Below are positions 17,951 to 27,122 of a stretch of DNA of 49,296 nt, in pieces; within the stretch, counting starts at the first letter, position 1; every line of letters starts with the position of its first letter. Below the pieces are notes generated by a model. It had not been told where the DNA came from. It did not search any database and saw nothing but the letters and a program-made list of their open reading frames with translations. The stretch covers positions 1-49,296 of the forward strand of contig JAEYNZ010000163.1 of assembly GCA_023412195.1 (NCBI GenBank), in the 5' to 3' direction. The translations under genes were made by a program, and so were the position numbers. Source of the DNA: Bacteroidota bacterium (GTDB lineage Bacteria; Bacteroidota; Bacteroidia; Bacteroidales; Prolixibacteraceae).

Positions 17951-18808
17951 TCACCTTAGCAGACTATCGGCAATCAGGAAAAGCATCATGAACAGATACA
18001 GGAAATTCAGTTTATAGAATTCAGGAAGAACCTGAAACTCTTTCTGAAGAAAAATGGATTTTGACATCGTAAAAACAATGTAAAATATATAAGTCAGCAA
18101 CAGCAGCAGAATATAACCGTTGTGGATGACAAACAGAAGGACCAGTAAGGCTGAGGCAATGGTAGCCAGCACCCAGGTGTAGGTAATCCGGGTTAGCTGT
18201 TCTTTTGTAAAAATATCTGTAATACTTGGCATTCCTGCCAGTTTGTACTGGTCACCAAACATCAGCAGAAGCAGCCAGAAATGTGGGATCTGTCCGATGA
18301 AAAAGAAGGTTGCCACGATCAGGATGGGTTCAGAGAAGACAGGACCACCTGCTGCCGCCCAGCCTATAATTGGAGGAAGTGCACCCACCATGGAACCAGG
18401 AATAACAGCAAAAGCAGAAACTTTTTTGAGGGGAGTATAAACCAGATTATAGGAAATAAGGGTTATCCAACTCAGGATAAGAGCAATAAACGGATTTGAC
18501 ACCAGCAAAACCAGGCTTCCTGCCACCAGGTATCCCAAAGTAATCAGCAAACCACCCTGTGCCGATATTTTACCTGAAGGAATGGGCCGTTTCGAGGTAC
18601 GGGGCATCATGGCATCTGTTTTTCTTTCCTGCCAGTGATTGAGTGCACCCGAACCGCACGACATCAGGAAAACTCCCAAAGCCATTAAAATCCCCTGCAT
18701 GTTCAGTCCACCGGAAAAAAGAACAAAACCTGCAACGGCAGAAAGCGCTACAGGCAGGGAAATGCGAACTTTACCCAGTTCAAGGACAATTTTGAGATAA
18801 GATATCAA
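17951..18808 (-). CDS. ctaB: Heme o synthase (protoheme IX farnesyltransferase)
   Basis: A 285-residue UbiA-type prenyltransferase with about nine membrane helices. The prenyl-diphosphate/Mg site is in GALNHWQERKTDAMMPRTS, followed by KRPIPSGKIS, and a second Asp-rich loop in FGDQYKLAGMPSI. It attaches a farnesyl group to heme b to give heme o, the precursor of heme a for the oxidase encoded just upstream. It is the last gene of the cox operon, 6 bases after subunit II. No ctaA lies in the window. Confidence 0.94.
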   Translation of the reverse strand: MISYLKIVLELGKVRISLPVALSAVAGFVLFSGGLNMQGILMALGVFLMSCGSGALNHWQERKTDAMMPRTSKRPIPSGKISAQGGLLITLGYLVAGSLVLLVSNPFIALILSWITLISYNLVYTPLKKVSAFAVIPGSMVGALPPIIGWAAAGGPVFSEPILIVATFFFIGQIPHFWLLLLMFGDQYKLAGMPSITDIFTKEQLTRITYTWVLATIASALLVLLFVIHNGYILLLLLTYIFYIVFTMSKSIFLQKEFQVLPEFYKLNFLYLFMMLFLIADSLLR

Positions 18809-18814
18809 ACTGCG

Positions 18815-19756
18815 TTATTGCAATGTTTTCAAGTATTCTATAATATTATCCACATCTTCTTCACTGAGCTGGCCTTTATACGAAAGCATGAGGCCGCGTC
18901 CGAAGCCTTGGACAACATCGGCATTCGGATCAAATATCGACCGGTGGATGTATTCATCATCGGCAACTACCTGCCGGGTGGCACCATTGGTGACCACTGT
19001 CCGCTCATTGCCGTACAAGCCCTGAAAAGTGGGTCCTACCAACCGGCTTCCATCCAGTGAATGACATGCAAAACAACCAATATTCTGCATGATACGCCGG
19101 CCGGTCGCGGTAGGTGATATCACTTCCTCTGTTACCAGGGTAGTATCAGCCATCCATGTCTGGAATGCACTGTCTTCCATTACTTTCACAAAAGAATACA
19201 TGTAAGAATGCTCCAGACCGCAATATTCGGCACAATAAAGTTCAAAGGTGCCTTCCCGCTGCGGTTCAAACCACATAAAATTATTGGTTTTTCCCGGAAC
19301 CATATCCTGTTTTACCCGGAAAGCAGGAATATAAAGGCTATGCAGCACGTCCATGGCCACCAGGTTCAATTTTACAGGCTGGTTTACAGGAAGATAAAGT
19401 GTATCTACCATTTTGCCGTTTTCATATTCAAACATAAAATTCCACATACGGCCGTAAACGGTAATCTCCATGGCATTATCCGGAACTTTGGTCATAGGCT
19501 TCCAGCCAGCCCAGCCATAATAAAACATAAGCAGTGATAACAGCAGGGGAACAACAATCCATACGGCTTCGAGCGCAACGTTCCCTTCAATCTGCACTGC
19601 CTTAGGATGCCTTTTCCTGTTATACTTGTAAATGAAGACGAGCATCATGATTGTCAGTGAAATCAGAAAAAAGAATGAGATACCCAATATGACAAGAAAT
19701 GCGGTATCAACCCCTTTAACAAAATTTGAAGCCTGCGTTATTTCAGTATTGAACAT
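18815..19756 (-). CDS. coxB: Cytochrome c oxidase subunit II with fused cytochrome c domain
   Basis: A 313-residue caa3-type subunit II. Two N-terminal membrane helices (about 20-42 and 62-84), then the cupredoxin domain with the CuA site (His in DVLHSLYIP, then CAEYCGLEHSYMYSF), then a cytochrome c domain with the haem motif IGCFACHSLDGSRLVGP and an axial Met in GRGLMLSYKG. The ATG at 19756 is 2 bases after the subunit IV stop; an upstream extension would run through that gene. The fused haem lets it take electrons directly from a cytochrome c or a bc1-type complex. Confidence 0.95.
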   Translation of the reverse strand: MFNTEITQASNFVKGVDTAFLVILGISFFFLISLTIMMLVFIYKYNRKRHPKAVQIEGNVALEAVWIVVPLLLSLLMFYYGWAGWKPMTKVPDNAMEITVYGRMWNFMFEYENGKMVDTLYLPVNQPVKLNLVAMDVLHSLYIPAFRVKQDMVPGKTNNFMWFEPQREGTFELYCAEYCGLEHSYMYSFVKVMEDSAFQTWMADTTLVTEEVISPTATGRRIMQNIGCFACHSLDGSRLVGPTFQGLYGNERTVVTNGATRQVVADDEYIHRSIFDPNADVVQGFGRGLMLSYKGQLSEEDVDNIIEYLKTLQ

Positions 19757-19758
19757 GG

Positions 19759-20043
19759 TTAGCGGTATATGTAATCCAGAAAGGTTACGACAATGGTTAC
19801 TATAATGACTGCAAAAACAAAAACTACCCATAGGATGATGTATAGTTTGTCATACTTCAGGTGCATGAACCAGGTCATGACAAGAAATGACTTAACTACA
19901 GCAAAAGCAAGCGCACCAGTCACAGCAAGTGCTCCCAGGTCGATGCTCGTAATGGCAATTGAGAGGAAAGTGAGCACAAGAAGTGCTCCAAGGATAATAA
20001 CATAAACCCGGTATGGAACAATGTGATTTTTTTCAGATGACAT
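19759..20043 (-). CDS. Cytochrome c oxidase subunit IV-like protein
   Basis: A 94-residue protein with three membrane helices, of the prokaryotic subunit IV (CyoD/CtaF-like) type: SEKNHIVPYRVYVIILGALL, LTFLSIAITSIDLG, FAVVKSFLVMTWFMHLKYDK and a last helix ending DYIYR. The MTWFMHLKYD motif in the second loop is typical. It probably supports assembly of the oxidase. It sits between subunits III and II with short gaps (10 and 2 bases). Confidence 0.88.
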   Translation of the reverse strand: MSSEKNHIVPYRVYVIILGALLVLTFLSIAITSIDLGALAVTGALAFAVVKSFLVMTWFMHLKYDKLYIILWVVFVFAVIIVTIVVTFLDYIYR

Positions 20044-20053
20044 AAAGCTTAAG

Positions 20054-20674
20054 TTAAGATATCAGATAAAACAATGGGAACAGGAATATCCAGATAATGT
20101 CGACCAGGTGCCAGTAAAGACCTGTATTTTCAAGCAGGACAGGTCTCCCTGCATGCACTTTGCCTGCATAAATCCTCCACATAACTGTACCAATAAGAAT
20201 GAGTCCGATAATGATATGAAGTGCATGAAGGCCTGTCATGATAAAATAAAGCCCGAAAAACAGGATTTCACCCTGACTGAAATTGGCAACCAGATATTCA
20301 GAGCCAGGAAAAATGCCATGATCAAACTTTCCGCCCCATTCCACATATTTATTTACAAGGAAAACAACTCCCAATACTAAGGTTACACCACACAGGATTA
20401 AAGTCTCCTTCGTCTTTTCCTTTTGAAGGGAGGTGGTCGACATGGCGATTGTCATACTGCTTATCAACAGGATAACTGTATTCACAGCACCTACAAAAGT
20501 GTCAAGTTCTTCGGCTGCGAGATGAAAGGCATCGTGGTTCATATACCTGTAAACCGAATAAATGACGAACAATACGCCAAAAAGGAGCAACTCGGTAAAA
20601 ATAAAAAGCCACATACCGATTTTAGATGCTTCCGGGTCGTAATGTTCGTGAACAATGTGCTTAACCTGTTCCAT
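20054..20674 (-). CDS. coxC: Cytochrome c oxidase subunit III
   Basis: A 206-residue protein with five membrane helices, matching the short bacterial subunit III family: KIGMWLFIFTELLLFGVLF, FVGAVNTVILLISSMTIAMS, and YFIMTGLHALHIIIGLILIG with HLVDIIWIFLFPLFYLIS at the end. The E in FTELLLFG and the H in GLHALHIIIG are typical of the family. It is 12 bases after subunit I in the operon. Confidence 0.94.
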   Translation of the reverse strand: MEQVKHIVHEHYDPEASKIGMWLFIFTELLLFGVLFVIYSVYRYMNHDAFHLAAEELDTFVGAVNTVILLISSMTIAMSTTSLQKEKTKETLILCGVTLVLGVVFLVNKYVEWGGKFDHGIFPGSEYLVANFSQGEILFFGLYFIMTGLHALHIIIGLILIGTVMWRIYAGKVHAGRPVLLENTGLYWHLVDIIWIFLFPLFYLIS

Positions 20675-20686
20675 CAGTCGTATAAT

Positions 20687-22297
20687 TTAGTAGTTGTATG
20701 GTCCGTCTTTTTCCTCCAGTACCGGAATTTCATCGAAATTTTCAAGAGAAGGCGGAGATGGCACTACCCATTCGAGGGTTTTGCTGTTCCATGGATTTTT
20801 CACTGCTTTCTCACCGCTTCTTACCGAACGGATAAGGTTCGCTATGATAATAATAAGTCCTGTTACCATGACCCATGAACCCACAGTAGCCAGAATATTG
20901 CCCCCGTGGAATTCTTCCAGGTAATCATAATAGCGGCGGGGCATTCCCATCAGGCCCAAATAGAACATAGGCGTGTAAAGTGTTAAAAACCCGATAAAGA
21001 AAGTAATCCAGCCAATATTCGCCCAGGTAGAGTCATACATACGGCCGAAGATTTTAGGGAACCAGTAATGAACGGCAGCAAAGAAAGCAAATCCTGTTCC
21101 GCCAAAAACTATATAATGAAAATGAGCAACTACAAATGCTGTATCGTGCACATAAATATTGGCAGCCAGGGCACCAAGGACAAGACCGCTGAGACCGCCA
21201 ATCATAAAAACAAAGATAAATGACATAGCCCAGAGAAAAGGTGTCTGCACATTGATTGATCCCTTATACATAGTTGAAAGCCAGTTAAACACTTTTATGG
21301 CACTGGGCACGGCAACCAGAAAAGTGAGCAGTGAAAAATAGTATTGTGCTGTACCACTCATGCCGGCCGTAAACATATGGTGCCCCCATACAAGGTAACC
21401 AACAAAGGCGATGGCCATGGTTGAACCGATGATCGCCTTATAACCGAAAATATGTTTTTGCGAAAAGGTGGGTATGATTTCGGAAATAACACCGAGCGCC
21501 GGAAGAATCATCACATAAACGGCGGGATGGGAATAGATCCAGAAGAGGTGCTGGTACAGGATTGGGTCGCCACCCAGGGCCGGATCAAAAATCCCTACTG
21601 CAAACAACCTTTCAAGCGCTATCAGAACCAGGGTGATACCAACTACAGGAGTGGCAAGTAACTGAATCCATGCGGTGCCATAAAGGGTCCATACAAATAA
21701 CGGCATCTTGGTCCATTTCATGCCCGGGCAACGAAGCCGGTGTATTGTAACCAGGAAATTCAAACCTGTAAGAATGGAAGAAAATCCAAGCACAAAGGCT
21801 CCGAATATAGCCGGCAATAAATTGGTCCCTGTCCGGAAACTATACGGAGCATAGAAGGTCCATCCCGTATCGGGGGTACCGGGTCCGAAAAGCAAGGCTG
21901 AGAGGACCAGAATAACACCTGCTACGTAAAACCACCATGAAAGCAGGTTAAGCCGCGGGAATGCGACATCGCGTGCGCCTATCATCAGGGGTAAAAAGAA
22001 GTTGCCGAATACAGCAGGCAATCCCGGAATGACGACCATAAAAATCATAATGACTCCGTGGACGGTAAACGTAGCATTATATGCCTGGGCATCCATTACT
22101 GTTTTTCCAGGGGCAAGAAGCTCAAACCTCATCATAAGGCCAAGCACCACTCCCACCAAAAACATGACAGTCATGGAATAAAGATAAAGCAGCCCTATTC
22201 GCTTATGATCTGTTGAAAAAATCCAGCCAAGCACACCTGTATATTTTCCTTTATATTCCAGATAGCTTGCTTCGTGTTGAATAGCTGATGAACTCAT
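20687..22297 (-). CDS. coxA: Cytochrome c oxidase subunit I, A2 subfamily
   Basis: A 536-residue, 12-helix haem-copper oxidase core. Haem a ligands: His in NATFTVHGVIMIF and in VVAHFHYIVFGG; haem a3/CuB ligands in WIYSHPAVYVMILPALG and VWGHHMFTAG. The crosslinked Tyr follows the CuB His. YSHPAVY in place of GHPEVY puts it in the A2 subfamily, where the D-channel Glu is replaced by a Tyr-Ser pair. It reduces O2 to water and pumps protons. Second gene of the operon after SCO (9-base gap). Confidence 0.97.
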   Translation of the reverse strand: MSSSAIQHEASYLEYKGKYTGVLGWIFSTDHKRIGLLYLYSMTVMFLVGVVLGLMMRFELLAPGKTVMDAQAYNATFTVHGVIMIFMVVIPGLPAVFGNFFLPLMIGARDVAFPRLNLLSWWFYVAGVILVLSALLFGPGTPDTGWTFYAPYSFRTGTNLLPAIFGAFVLGFSSILTGLNFLVTIHRLRCPGMKWTKMPLFVWTLYGTAWIQLLATPVVGITLVLIALERLFAVGIFDPALGGDPILYQHLFWIYSHPAVYVMILPALGVISEIIPTFSQKHIFGYKAIIGSTMAIAFVGYLVWGHHMFTAGMSGTAQYYFSLLTFLVAVPSAIKVFNWLSTMYKGSINVQTPFLWAMSFIFVFMIGGLSGLVLGALAANIYVHDTAFVVAHFHYIVFGGTGFAFFAAVHYWFPKIFGRMYDSTWANIGWITFFIGFLTLYTPMFYLGLMGMPRRYYDYLEEFHGGNILATVGSWVMVTGLIIIIANLIRSVRSGEKAVKNPWNSKTLEWVVPSPPSLENFDEIPVLEEKDGPYNY

Positions 22298-22306
22298 ATC
22301 AATTGT

Positions 22307-23125
22307 TTAGATTTTGCTACTACTCTTTGGTTTCAATACCAAATATAAGAATAAAAAAGTTGCAAAGAACATAATCATAATACCACCCAGTTTAGTAAAA
22401 TTCAGAACATATGCCTGCCCTACAGGGTCATAGGTGAAACAAAAATTAAGTACTTTGCTGAAAGAAACACCTGATTTTCCCTGTGCAGCTTCCACAACAG
22501 CCATTTTCCATTCGAAAGGCAGGAAATACATGCCATTCAGGTAACGGGTGATTTTTGCATCCGGACTGGTTACCACCAGTGAAGCTGCATGCAGAAAATC
22601 GTTGCCTGTTCTTTTATATTTAAACCCGGTTGCACCGGTTAGTTTTGCAATACTGGTGCTATCACTTACAAAGAAAAGCCACCCCTCCTGTGCTTCTGCA
22701 GCTTTGGCTTCAGAAAGCAAAGCCAGGTAGTTGCTTTTTTTGCGCACACCCAAATCAATCGTTTCACCTGGATCAAAGCTGATGGTCAGCACCTGGTAAT
22801 CGGTTCCGGCAACCAGCTCCGATTTTTCCATTACCCCGGCAACTGCCTCCATCAGCGGACTGCAGATCCCCGGGCAACGGTAATAAACCAGGTTAATGAT
22901 TGTAGGTTTATCTATTACCTCATTCAGCATAACCTTGTTTCCCTGTTCATCGATAAGCGCAATATCCTGTGGCAGATATTCATCAAGATGTTCCACAACC
23001 CCAATTTCAACATCATCGGGCTGTTGCACCGGATTAATGGGCTTCTGCCCCGATATATATATGGAAATCAAGCAGGTAAATAGCAGTAAGTTTATCTTTT
23101 TGGTTGAAAAAAACAATGCCTTCAT
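22307..23125 (-). CDS. SCO1/SenC copper chaperone for cytochrome oxidase
   Basis: A 272-residue thioredoxin-fold protein. N-terminal signal/anchor (about 10-28), copper ligands CPGIC in YYRCPGICSPLMEAV and the distal His in DFLHAASLVV, and a C-terminal membrane helix (about 245-264, IMIMFFATFLFLYLVLK), which is common in Bacteroidota SCO proteins. It delivers copper to the CuA site of the subunit II encoded downstream. First gene of the oxidase operon. No good TAnnTTTG promoter was found in the repeat-rich region upstream. Confidence 0.93.
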   Translation of the reverse strand: MKALFFSTKKINLLLFTCLISIYISGQKPINPVQQPDDVEIGVVEHLDEYLPQDIALIDEQGNKVMLNEVIDKPTIINLVYYRCPGICSPLMEAVAGVMEKSELVAGTDYQVLTISFDPGETIDLGVRKKSNYLALLSEAKAAEAQEGWLFFVSDSTSIAKLTGATGFKYKRTGNDFLHAASLVVTSPDAKITRYLNGMYFLPFEWKMAVVEAAQGKSGVSFSKVLNFCFTYDPVGQAYVLNFTKLGGIMIMFFATFLFLYLVLKPKSSSKI

Positions 23126-23761
23126 TTATAAATGACTTTTAAAAAACCCAATCCTCATTCTAGAAACCAAAAAGTCGGTTGAAAGTTTACAGGAGTGGGA
23201 AAATTGTTTGAGGAATGAAGAGGTTTGAGCAGTTGCCTTAGGAGGTTCATTTGGTTTATGTGGCTCATATGGTTTATGTGGTTCATGTTGTTCATGTCGT
23301 GAATGCCTACCTGCCCTTTAGGCAAGACGGAAGGAAGGTTTGAAGTTGTTTGATATGGGTTGAAAAGTTTGAGGAGGTTTATGTGGTTCATGTTGTTCAT
23401 GTTGTTTCTGGTAGAATTGTTTATATGTTATAATAATGGTTAGGATGTGTGACATGTTATTCAGCAGCGTGCAGGCCAGGATTCGTCCCCCCTGCCTGTC
23501 CGGCAGGCAGGCTTTAACTGATGTCCTGGATTAAAGCTCTGCTGTTCATTTAAAGGGGGCAGCGGGATTGAAGAAGTTTGATGAGTTTGATATCGATGGA
23601 ATGGTTTGAGGAGGTTTATATGGTTCATGTGGTTTATGTTGCTCGCGTGGGTATGCAGCAGTTCCGTCAGGAACTTAATATGGGTAGAAACACGGAAACC
23701 AAACCTACTTACATATAAAGTTCCGCATTACCAGATGGTTTTTACTTCTGCCTGAAATAAA
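23126..23761. repeat. 636-base gap filled with dispersed short repeats
   Basis: No credible gene. On the + strand it contains GTGGTTCATGTTGTTCATG-like units (about 23240-23300, 23378-23402, 23613-23642), GAAGTTTGAGGAGGTTT-like units, a GAATGCCTACCTGCCC...GGAAGGTTTGAAG block near 23302-23345, a CCTGCC/GGCAGG palindrome near 23490-23512 and a GTTCC-GTCA-GGAAC hairpin at 23661-23674. An open frame at 23155-23400 encodes only an MNNMNHIN-like low-complexity peptide and is not taken as a gene. The same units recur in other gaps up to 37 kb. Confidence 0.7.
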
Positions 23762-26700
23762 TCATTTAATTCTTACAAACAGTGGCAAATACAATAAAAT
23801 GGCTACCATCGAAAAGATTAAACCTCCCATGGCTCCTGCTGCAAATGCAAACCAGAATACTTCGGCCTGGCCTCCCCAAACAAAGGGAATAAGGCCAAGA
23901 ACTGTAGAAAGTATGGTTAATACAATGGCTACAATTTTTTGGTTAAATGCTTTCAGATAAGTTTTTACTGTAATGGCTTTCCCTTGTCGCTCCACCAGGT
24001 TGTTGAAGTCGTTTATGATGTAGATGGCAGCATTAACCACAAGGCCGCTCAGCAGGATAAACGAGGCAAAGCCTCCCTGATCGAAGTTGAAGCCAAACAG
24101 GTAAAAGGTTAGAAAAACTCCAATAAATGAAATGGGTATCAGGCTGATTACAGCCAGTGGCTTTAAAAGCGATTCAAAAAGGATGGCTGTTATGAAATAG
24201 ATAATCACAACTATGAGCAGCAACAGCCAGTACTGTTTTTTATCTTTGGTAAACCACATATAGAATGAATCTGGCTGTTGGGCCTTGTAGCCCAGCGGCA
24301 GGATTTCATTGATGGCATCGATTTCCCTTTCCTGCACCATTTTTGCCAGCGGACCGGGACCAATGAAATTGTAATTCAGGTAAACCTGGTATACCTGGTC
24401 TTTCTTGTAGATCGATTTGCCGGTAATCCGCTTTTCAATTTCACCTCCCAGCGACAGTTTCTTCTGGCCCGTGCGGGTTAAAACCGGCTGATGGTAAAAG
24501 TCCCACTTGTTGTAACGGTTGTTCCTTTCAGAAACCAGCACTACCGGTTGCAGCTCCGACTGGTTGTAAAAAGGCTGCAGGTTCTGTTCATACAACTGCG
24601 TGAACAATGAACCCGTGTAGTCATCATAGGTGAGTCCCTGGGTTGCCAGCAGGTCTTTATCAGCCCTGAGGTTGTATTCGAAACGGGTGGCTGAGAACCA
24701 TGACTGGGAACTTGTAATTTCTGTATTGGCTACCCTCGGGTTTTCAAGAAGTTTCTGTTCCAGCTGCTCTGCAAAATTGTAAAGCTCATTGTAGTTATAC
24801 CCGGTAAGCAGGATGTGGCTGTTTTTATAATCCATGTTCAGTGCGTTGGAGAACCCCTTTCCCACTCCGTATACTGACCAGTCCATGCCGCCCAGTGAAA
24901 TGGCCTTGCCTTCCACCTGGCTTTTAAGCATATAGGGGAATGACGATCTTTCTGCCTCAGGTGTAAATTGGATGATGATGGATGAGTTGTTATAACCGGT
25001 TACCCTTGTCTCAAACTGCTGGACTTCGCTGAACTGGCTGATATACTGTTCCATTTTCCTTACAGCTTCATTCAACTGGTGCACAGTGCAGCCCTCGGGC
25101 ATGCTTCCCCTTACATACAGGGTTGTTTTTCCCGGATCGGAATAAAAGCTCCCCTCATATACATGTTCGCTGAACAAACGCACGGTGCCTCCCATAATTT
25201 TCTCAAGCACAGGTTTAATCCCCGATTTAAACTTCTCAGCACCCAAGGTTTTATTATAAAGTTCCGGCAGCTTCCCCTCGCCTTTCACTTCATCGGGCAG
25301 CATCCATACGGGCAACCCGAATCCTAAAATAACAATGACAATAAAAGCCCATTTATACCGCTTTTCAAAAACAATAAACCTGTGATAGAAACCGGTTAGC
25401 TTAACCACCCGCTTTCTTTTCCTGAAGCTTGCAGGTTTGGGTGCTGTATGGTAAAGGTTAGCCATGAGTGCCGGCACCAGGAAGAGTGACACAAGGAGTG
25501 AGACGGTCAGGTTGATGAGCATCACCCATGTAAAATCGATCAACAGGATTTTCTGGTTCTCCTTGAGAAAAAACACAACCGACAGTGCCCCAAGGGTAGT
25601 AAGCGTGGCAGCCAGCAGTGCAATAAACACCCGCAGCCCTTTTTGCTTCTGCAGGTGGGTAATCATGATGATGCTGTTGTCGATGATGATGCCAAACGAA
25701 ACGGTGATGGCTGCCAGTGAATAAATGTGAATTTCAACCTTGAAGAAGTAATAAAAGGCACAGGCGATTAAAAGGTTTGCCATCAGTGCCAGGAACAGGA
25801 TACCCAGTATGCGGAACGAACGGCTTACAACCAGAACAAACAGGAGCAGGATTAACAGTGAAAAAAAGGTGCGGACGCCTATTTTGTTCAGCTCGTTTTT
25901 TATGTAGAGGGTGCTGTCGCTGGCAACCTGAACCGAATAGCCATCAGGTAGCAATATGGCTGTCTCCTGCAGTTTGTCACGGATCTTCCCCGACAGCTTT
26001 AACTGGTTCTCACCGGGGGTGGAATGTATTACAAGGTTAATGGTGTTCTTTCCGTTGATGCGATAATACGAAGAAGGCGGCTTTTCCCTCAGCTTCACCG
26101 ATGCCACATTGCCAAGTGTTACAATCCGGCCGCTCTTGTTCGTAACGGGCAGGCTCTCCCACCTGTCGGGCGGAAGATACTTCTCCGATGCAAGTACCGG
26201 CACCACAGATCCAGCAGCATCGGGCTGGTTGCCCAGGAAATGGGTAGTTCCCAAACGGTTGGTAACATCACGGATATCAGCCGGTGAAACCGAGTAGTTG
26301 TCCATCAGCTGCGGGTCGAAAGTGATTTCCCACTGGTATGGTGTTACACCATGCAGGGTGATGTCGGCAATTCCGTTTATCTTCAGCAGTTCAGGTATAA
26401 CAATCTGCTCTGCTGTCTGCCCTATCTGGAAAGTTGTTGTAGTAGCATTCAGGGTAAGTGTCATAAATGAAGCCTGGTTGTCGTCGGTTGCCGACCGTGC
26501 AGTAATCTCCGGATAGCTCATCTGCGGAGGCAGGCTGTTGCGAAGCTGCCGTATCAGCATCGATACCTCATACCTTTTCCGATTCAGGTTGGCTGTCTTG
26601 TCGAAACTCAGGGTGATTACCCCCCTGCCCACCGATGATGTCGATTCAATTGTCTTTACCTGGTTGATTTTCCCCAGTACGCCCTCAACCTTTGAAGTTT

Positions 26701-26887
26701 CCTGTTCAATAACCTGCGGCGATGCATTGGGCCATGTAAAGCTGACCGACAGCTGCGGCAGTTCGCGCCCGGGTTTAAACCGCACATCCAGCAGCGGGAT
26801 AAATGCAGCCCCTATTACCATCAGCGCCAGGAAAACAACGATGACAGAGAAGGGGGAGAAGGCGGGACGGGAGGAGGAAGAGTTCAT
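23762..26887 (-). CDS. RND-superfamily efflux permease (first of two)
   Basis: A 1041-residue inner-membrane transporter of the AcrB/CusA type, with 12 membrane helices and two large periplasmic loops. Motifs: N-terminal helix with VIGAAFIPLLDVRFKPGREL, pore-domain segment SFTWPNASPQVIEQETSKVE, and TM4 FGIIIDNSIIMITHLQKQ, whose Asp is the likely proton relay. TM10 has LLSGLVVNAAIYIINDF, with Asn where AcrB has the relay Lys. Full length. It is separated from the second RND gene by two propeller lipoproteins, and the adaptor lies at the far end of the run. No TolC-type outer-membrane factor is in the window, so one must come from elsewhere. Substrate unknown. Confidence 0.92.
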   Translation of the reverse strand: MNSSSSRPAFSPFSVIVVFLALMVIGAAFIPLLDVRFKPGRELPQLSVSFTWPNASPQVIEQETSKVEGVLGKINQVKTIESTSSVGRGVITLSFDKTANLNRKRYEVSMLIRQLRNSLPPQMSYPEITARSATDDNQASFMTLTLNATTTTFQIGQTAEQIVIPELLKINGIADITLHGVTPYQWEITFDPQLMDNYSVSPADIRDVTNRLGTTHFLGNQPDAAGSVVPVLASEKYLPPDRWESLPVTNKSGRIVTLGNVASVKLREKPPSSYYRINGKNTINLVIHSTPGENQLKLSGKIRDKLQETAILLPDGYSVQVASDSTLYIKNELNKIGVRTFFSLLILLLFVLVVSRSFRILGILFLALMANLLIACAFYYFFKVEIHIYSLAAITVSFGIIIDNSIIMITHLQKQKGLRVFIALLAATLTTLGALSVVFFLKENQKILLIDFTWVMLINLTVSLLVSLFLVPALMANLYHTAPKPASFRKRKRVVKLTGFYHRFIVFEKRYKWAFIVIVILGFGLPVWMLPDEVKGEGKLPELYNKTLGAEKFKSGIKPVLEKIMGGTVRLFSEHVYEGSFYSDPGKTTLYVRGSMPEGCTVHQLNEAVRKMEQYISQFSEVQQFETRVTGYNNSSIIIQFTPEAERSSFPYMLKSQVEGKAISLGGMDWSVYGVGKGFSNALNMDYKNSHILLTGYNYNELYNFAEQLEQKLLENPRVANTEITSSQSWFSATRFEYNLRADKDLLATQGLTYDDYTGSLFTQLYEQNLQPFYNQSELQPVVLVSERNNRYNKWDFYHQPVLTRTGQKKLSLGGEIEKRITGKSIYKKDQVYQVYLNYNFIGPGPLAKMVQEREIDAINEILPLGYKAQQPDSFYMWFTKDKKQYWLLLLIVVIIYFITAILFESLLKPLAVISLIPISFIGVFLTFYLFGFNFDQGGFASFILLSGLVVNAAIYIINDFNNLVERQGKAITVKTYLKAFNQKIVAIVLTILSTVLGLIPFVWGGQAEVFWFAFAAGAMGGLIFSMVAILLYLPLFVRIK

Positions 26888-27122
26888 GGTTTGTTGTTTG
26901 TTGTTTGTTGTTTATTGCCTGGCGGTCAGGCAGGTTTGTTGTTTTTATAGTTCATATGGTTTATATTGTTCAAGTAGTTCATGTTGTGGTTTGAAGTGTT
27001 CGAAGTCGTTCGAAATCGCTTGAGGAGTTTGAAGGTTCGAAAGAATTTAATCGGTTCATATGGTTTATGTTGTTTATGTTGTTCTTCTTCATCTTCAGGA
27101 ATCTTATGTCTTCCATCAATTA
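26888..27122. repeat. TTTGTTG and TTTATGTTG-type repeats before the first RND gene
   Basis: No gene. It starts with a heptamer-like GTTTGTTGTTTGTTG run (about 26889-26912), then a GCCTGGCGGTCAGGCAGG palindrome (about 26915-26932), then CATATGGTTTATATTGTTC units and GAAGTTCGAA-like units. These are the same families as in 23126-23761. Confidence 0.65.

Noticed and set aside
23155..23400. An 81-codon open frame with MNNMNHIN-like repeats
   Set aside because: It is the translation of the TTCATGTTGTTCATG repeat family, has no ribosome site or homology, and similar frames appear wherever the repeat occurs.
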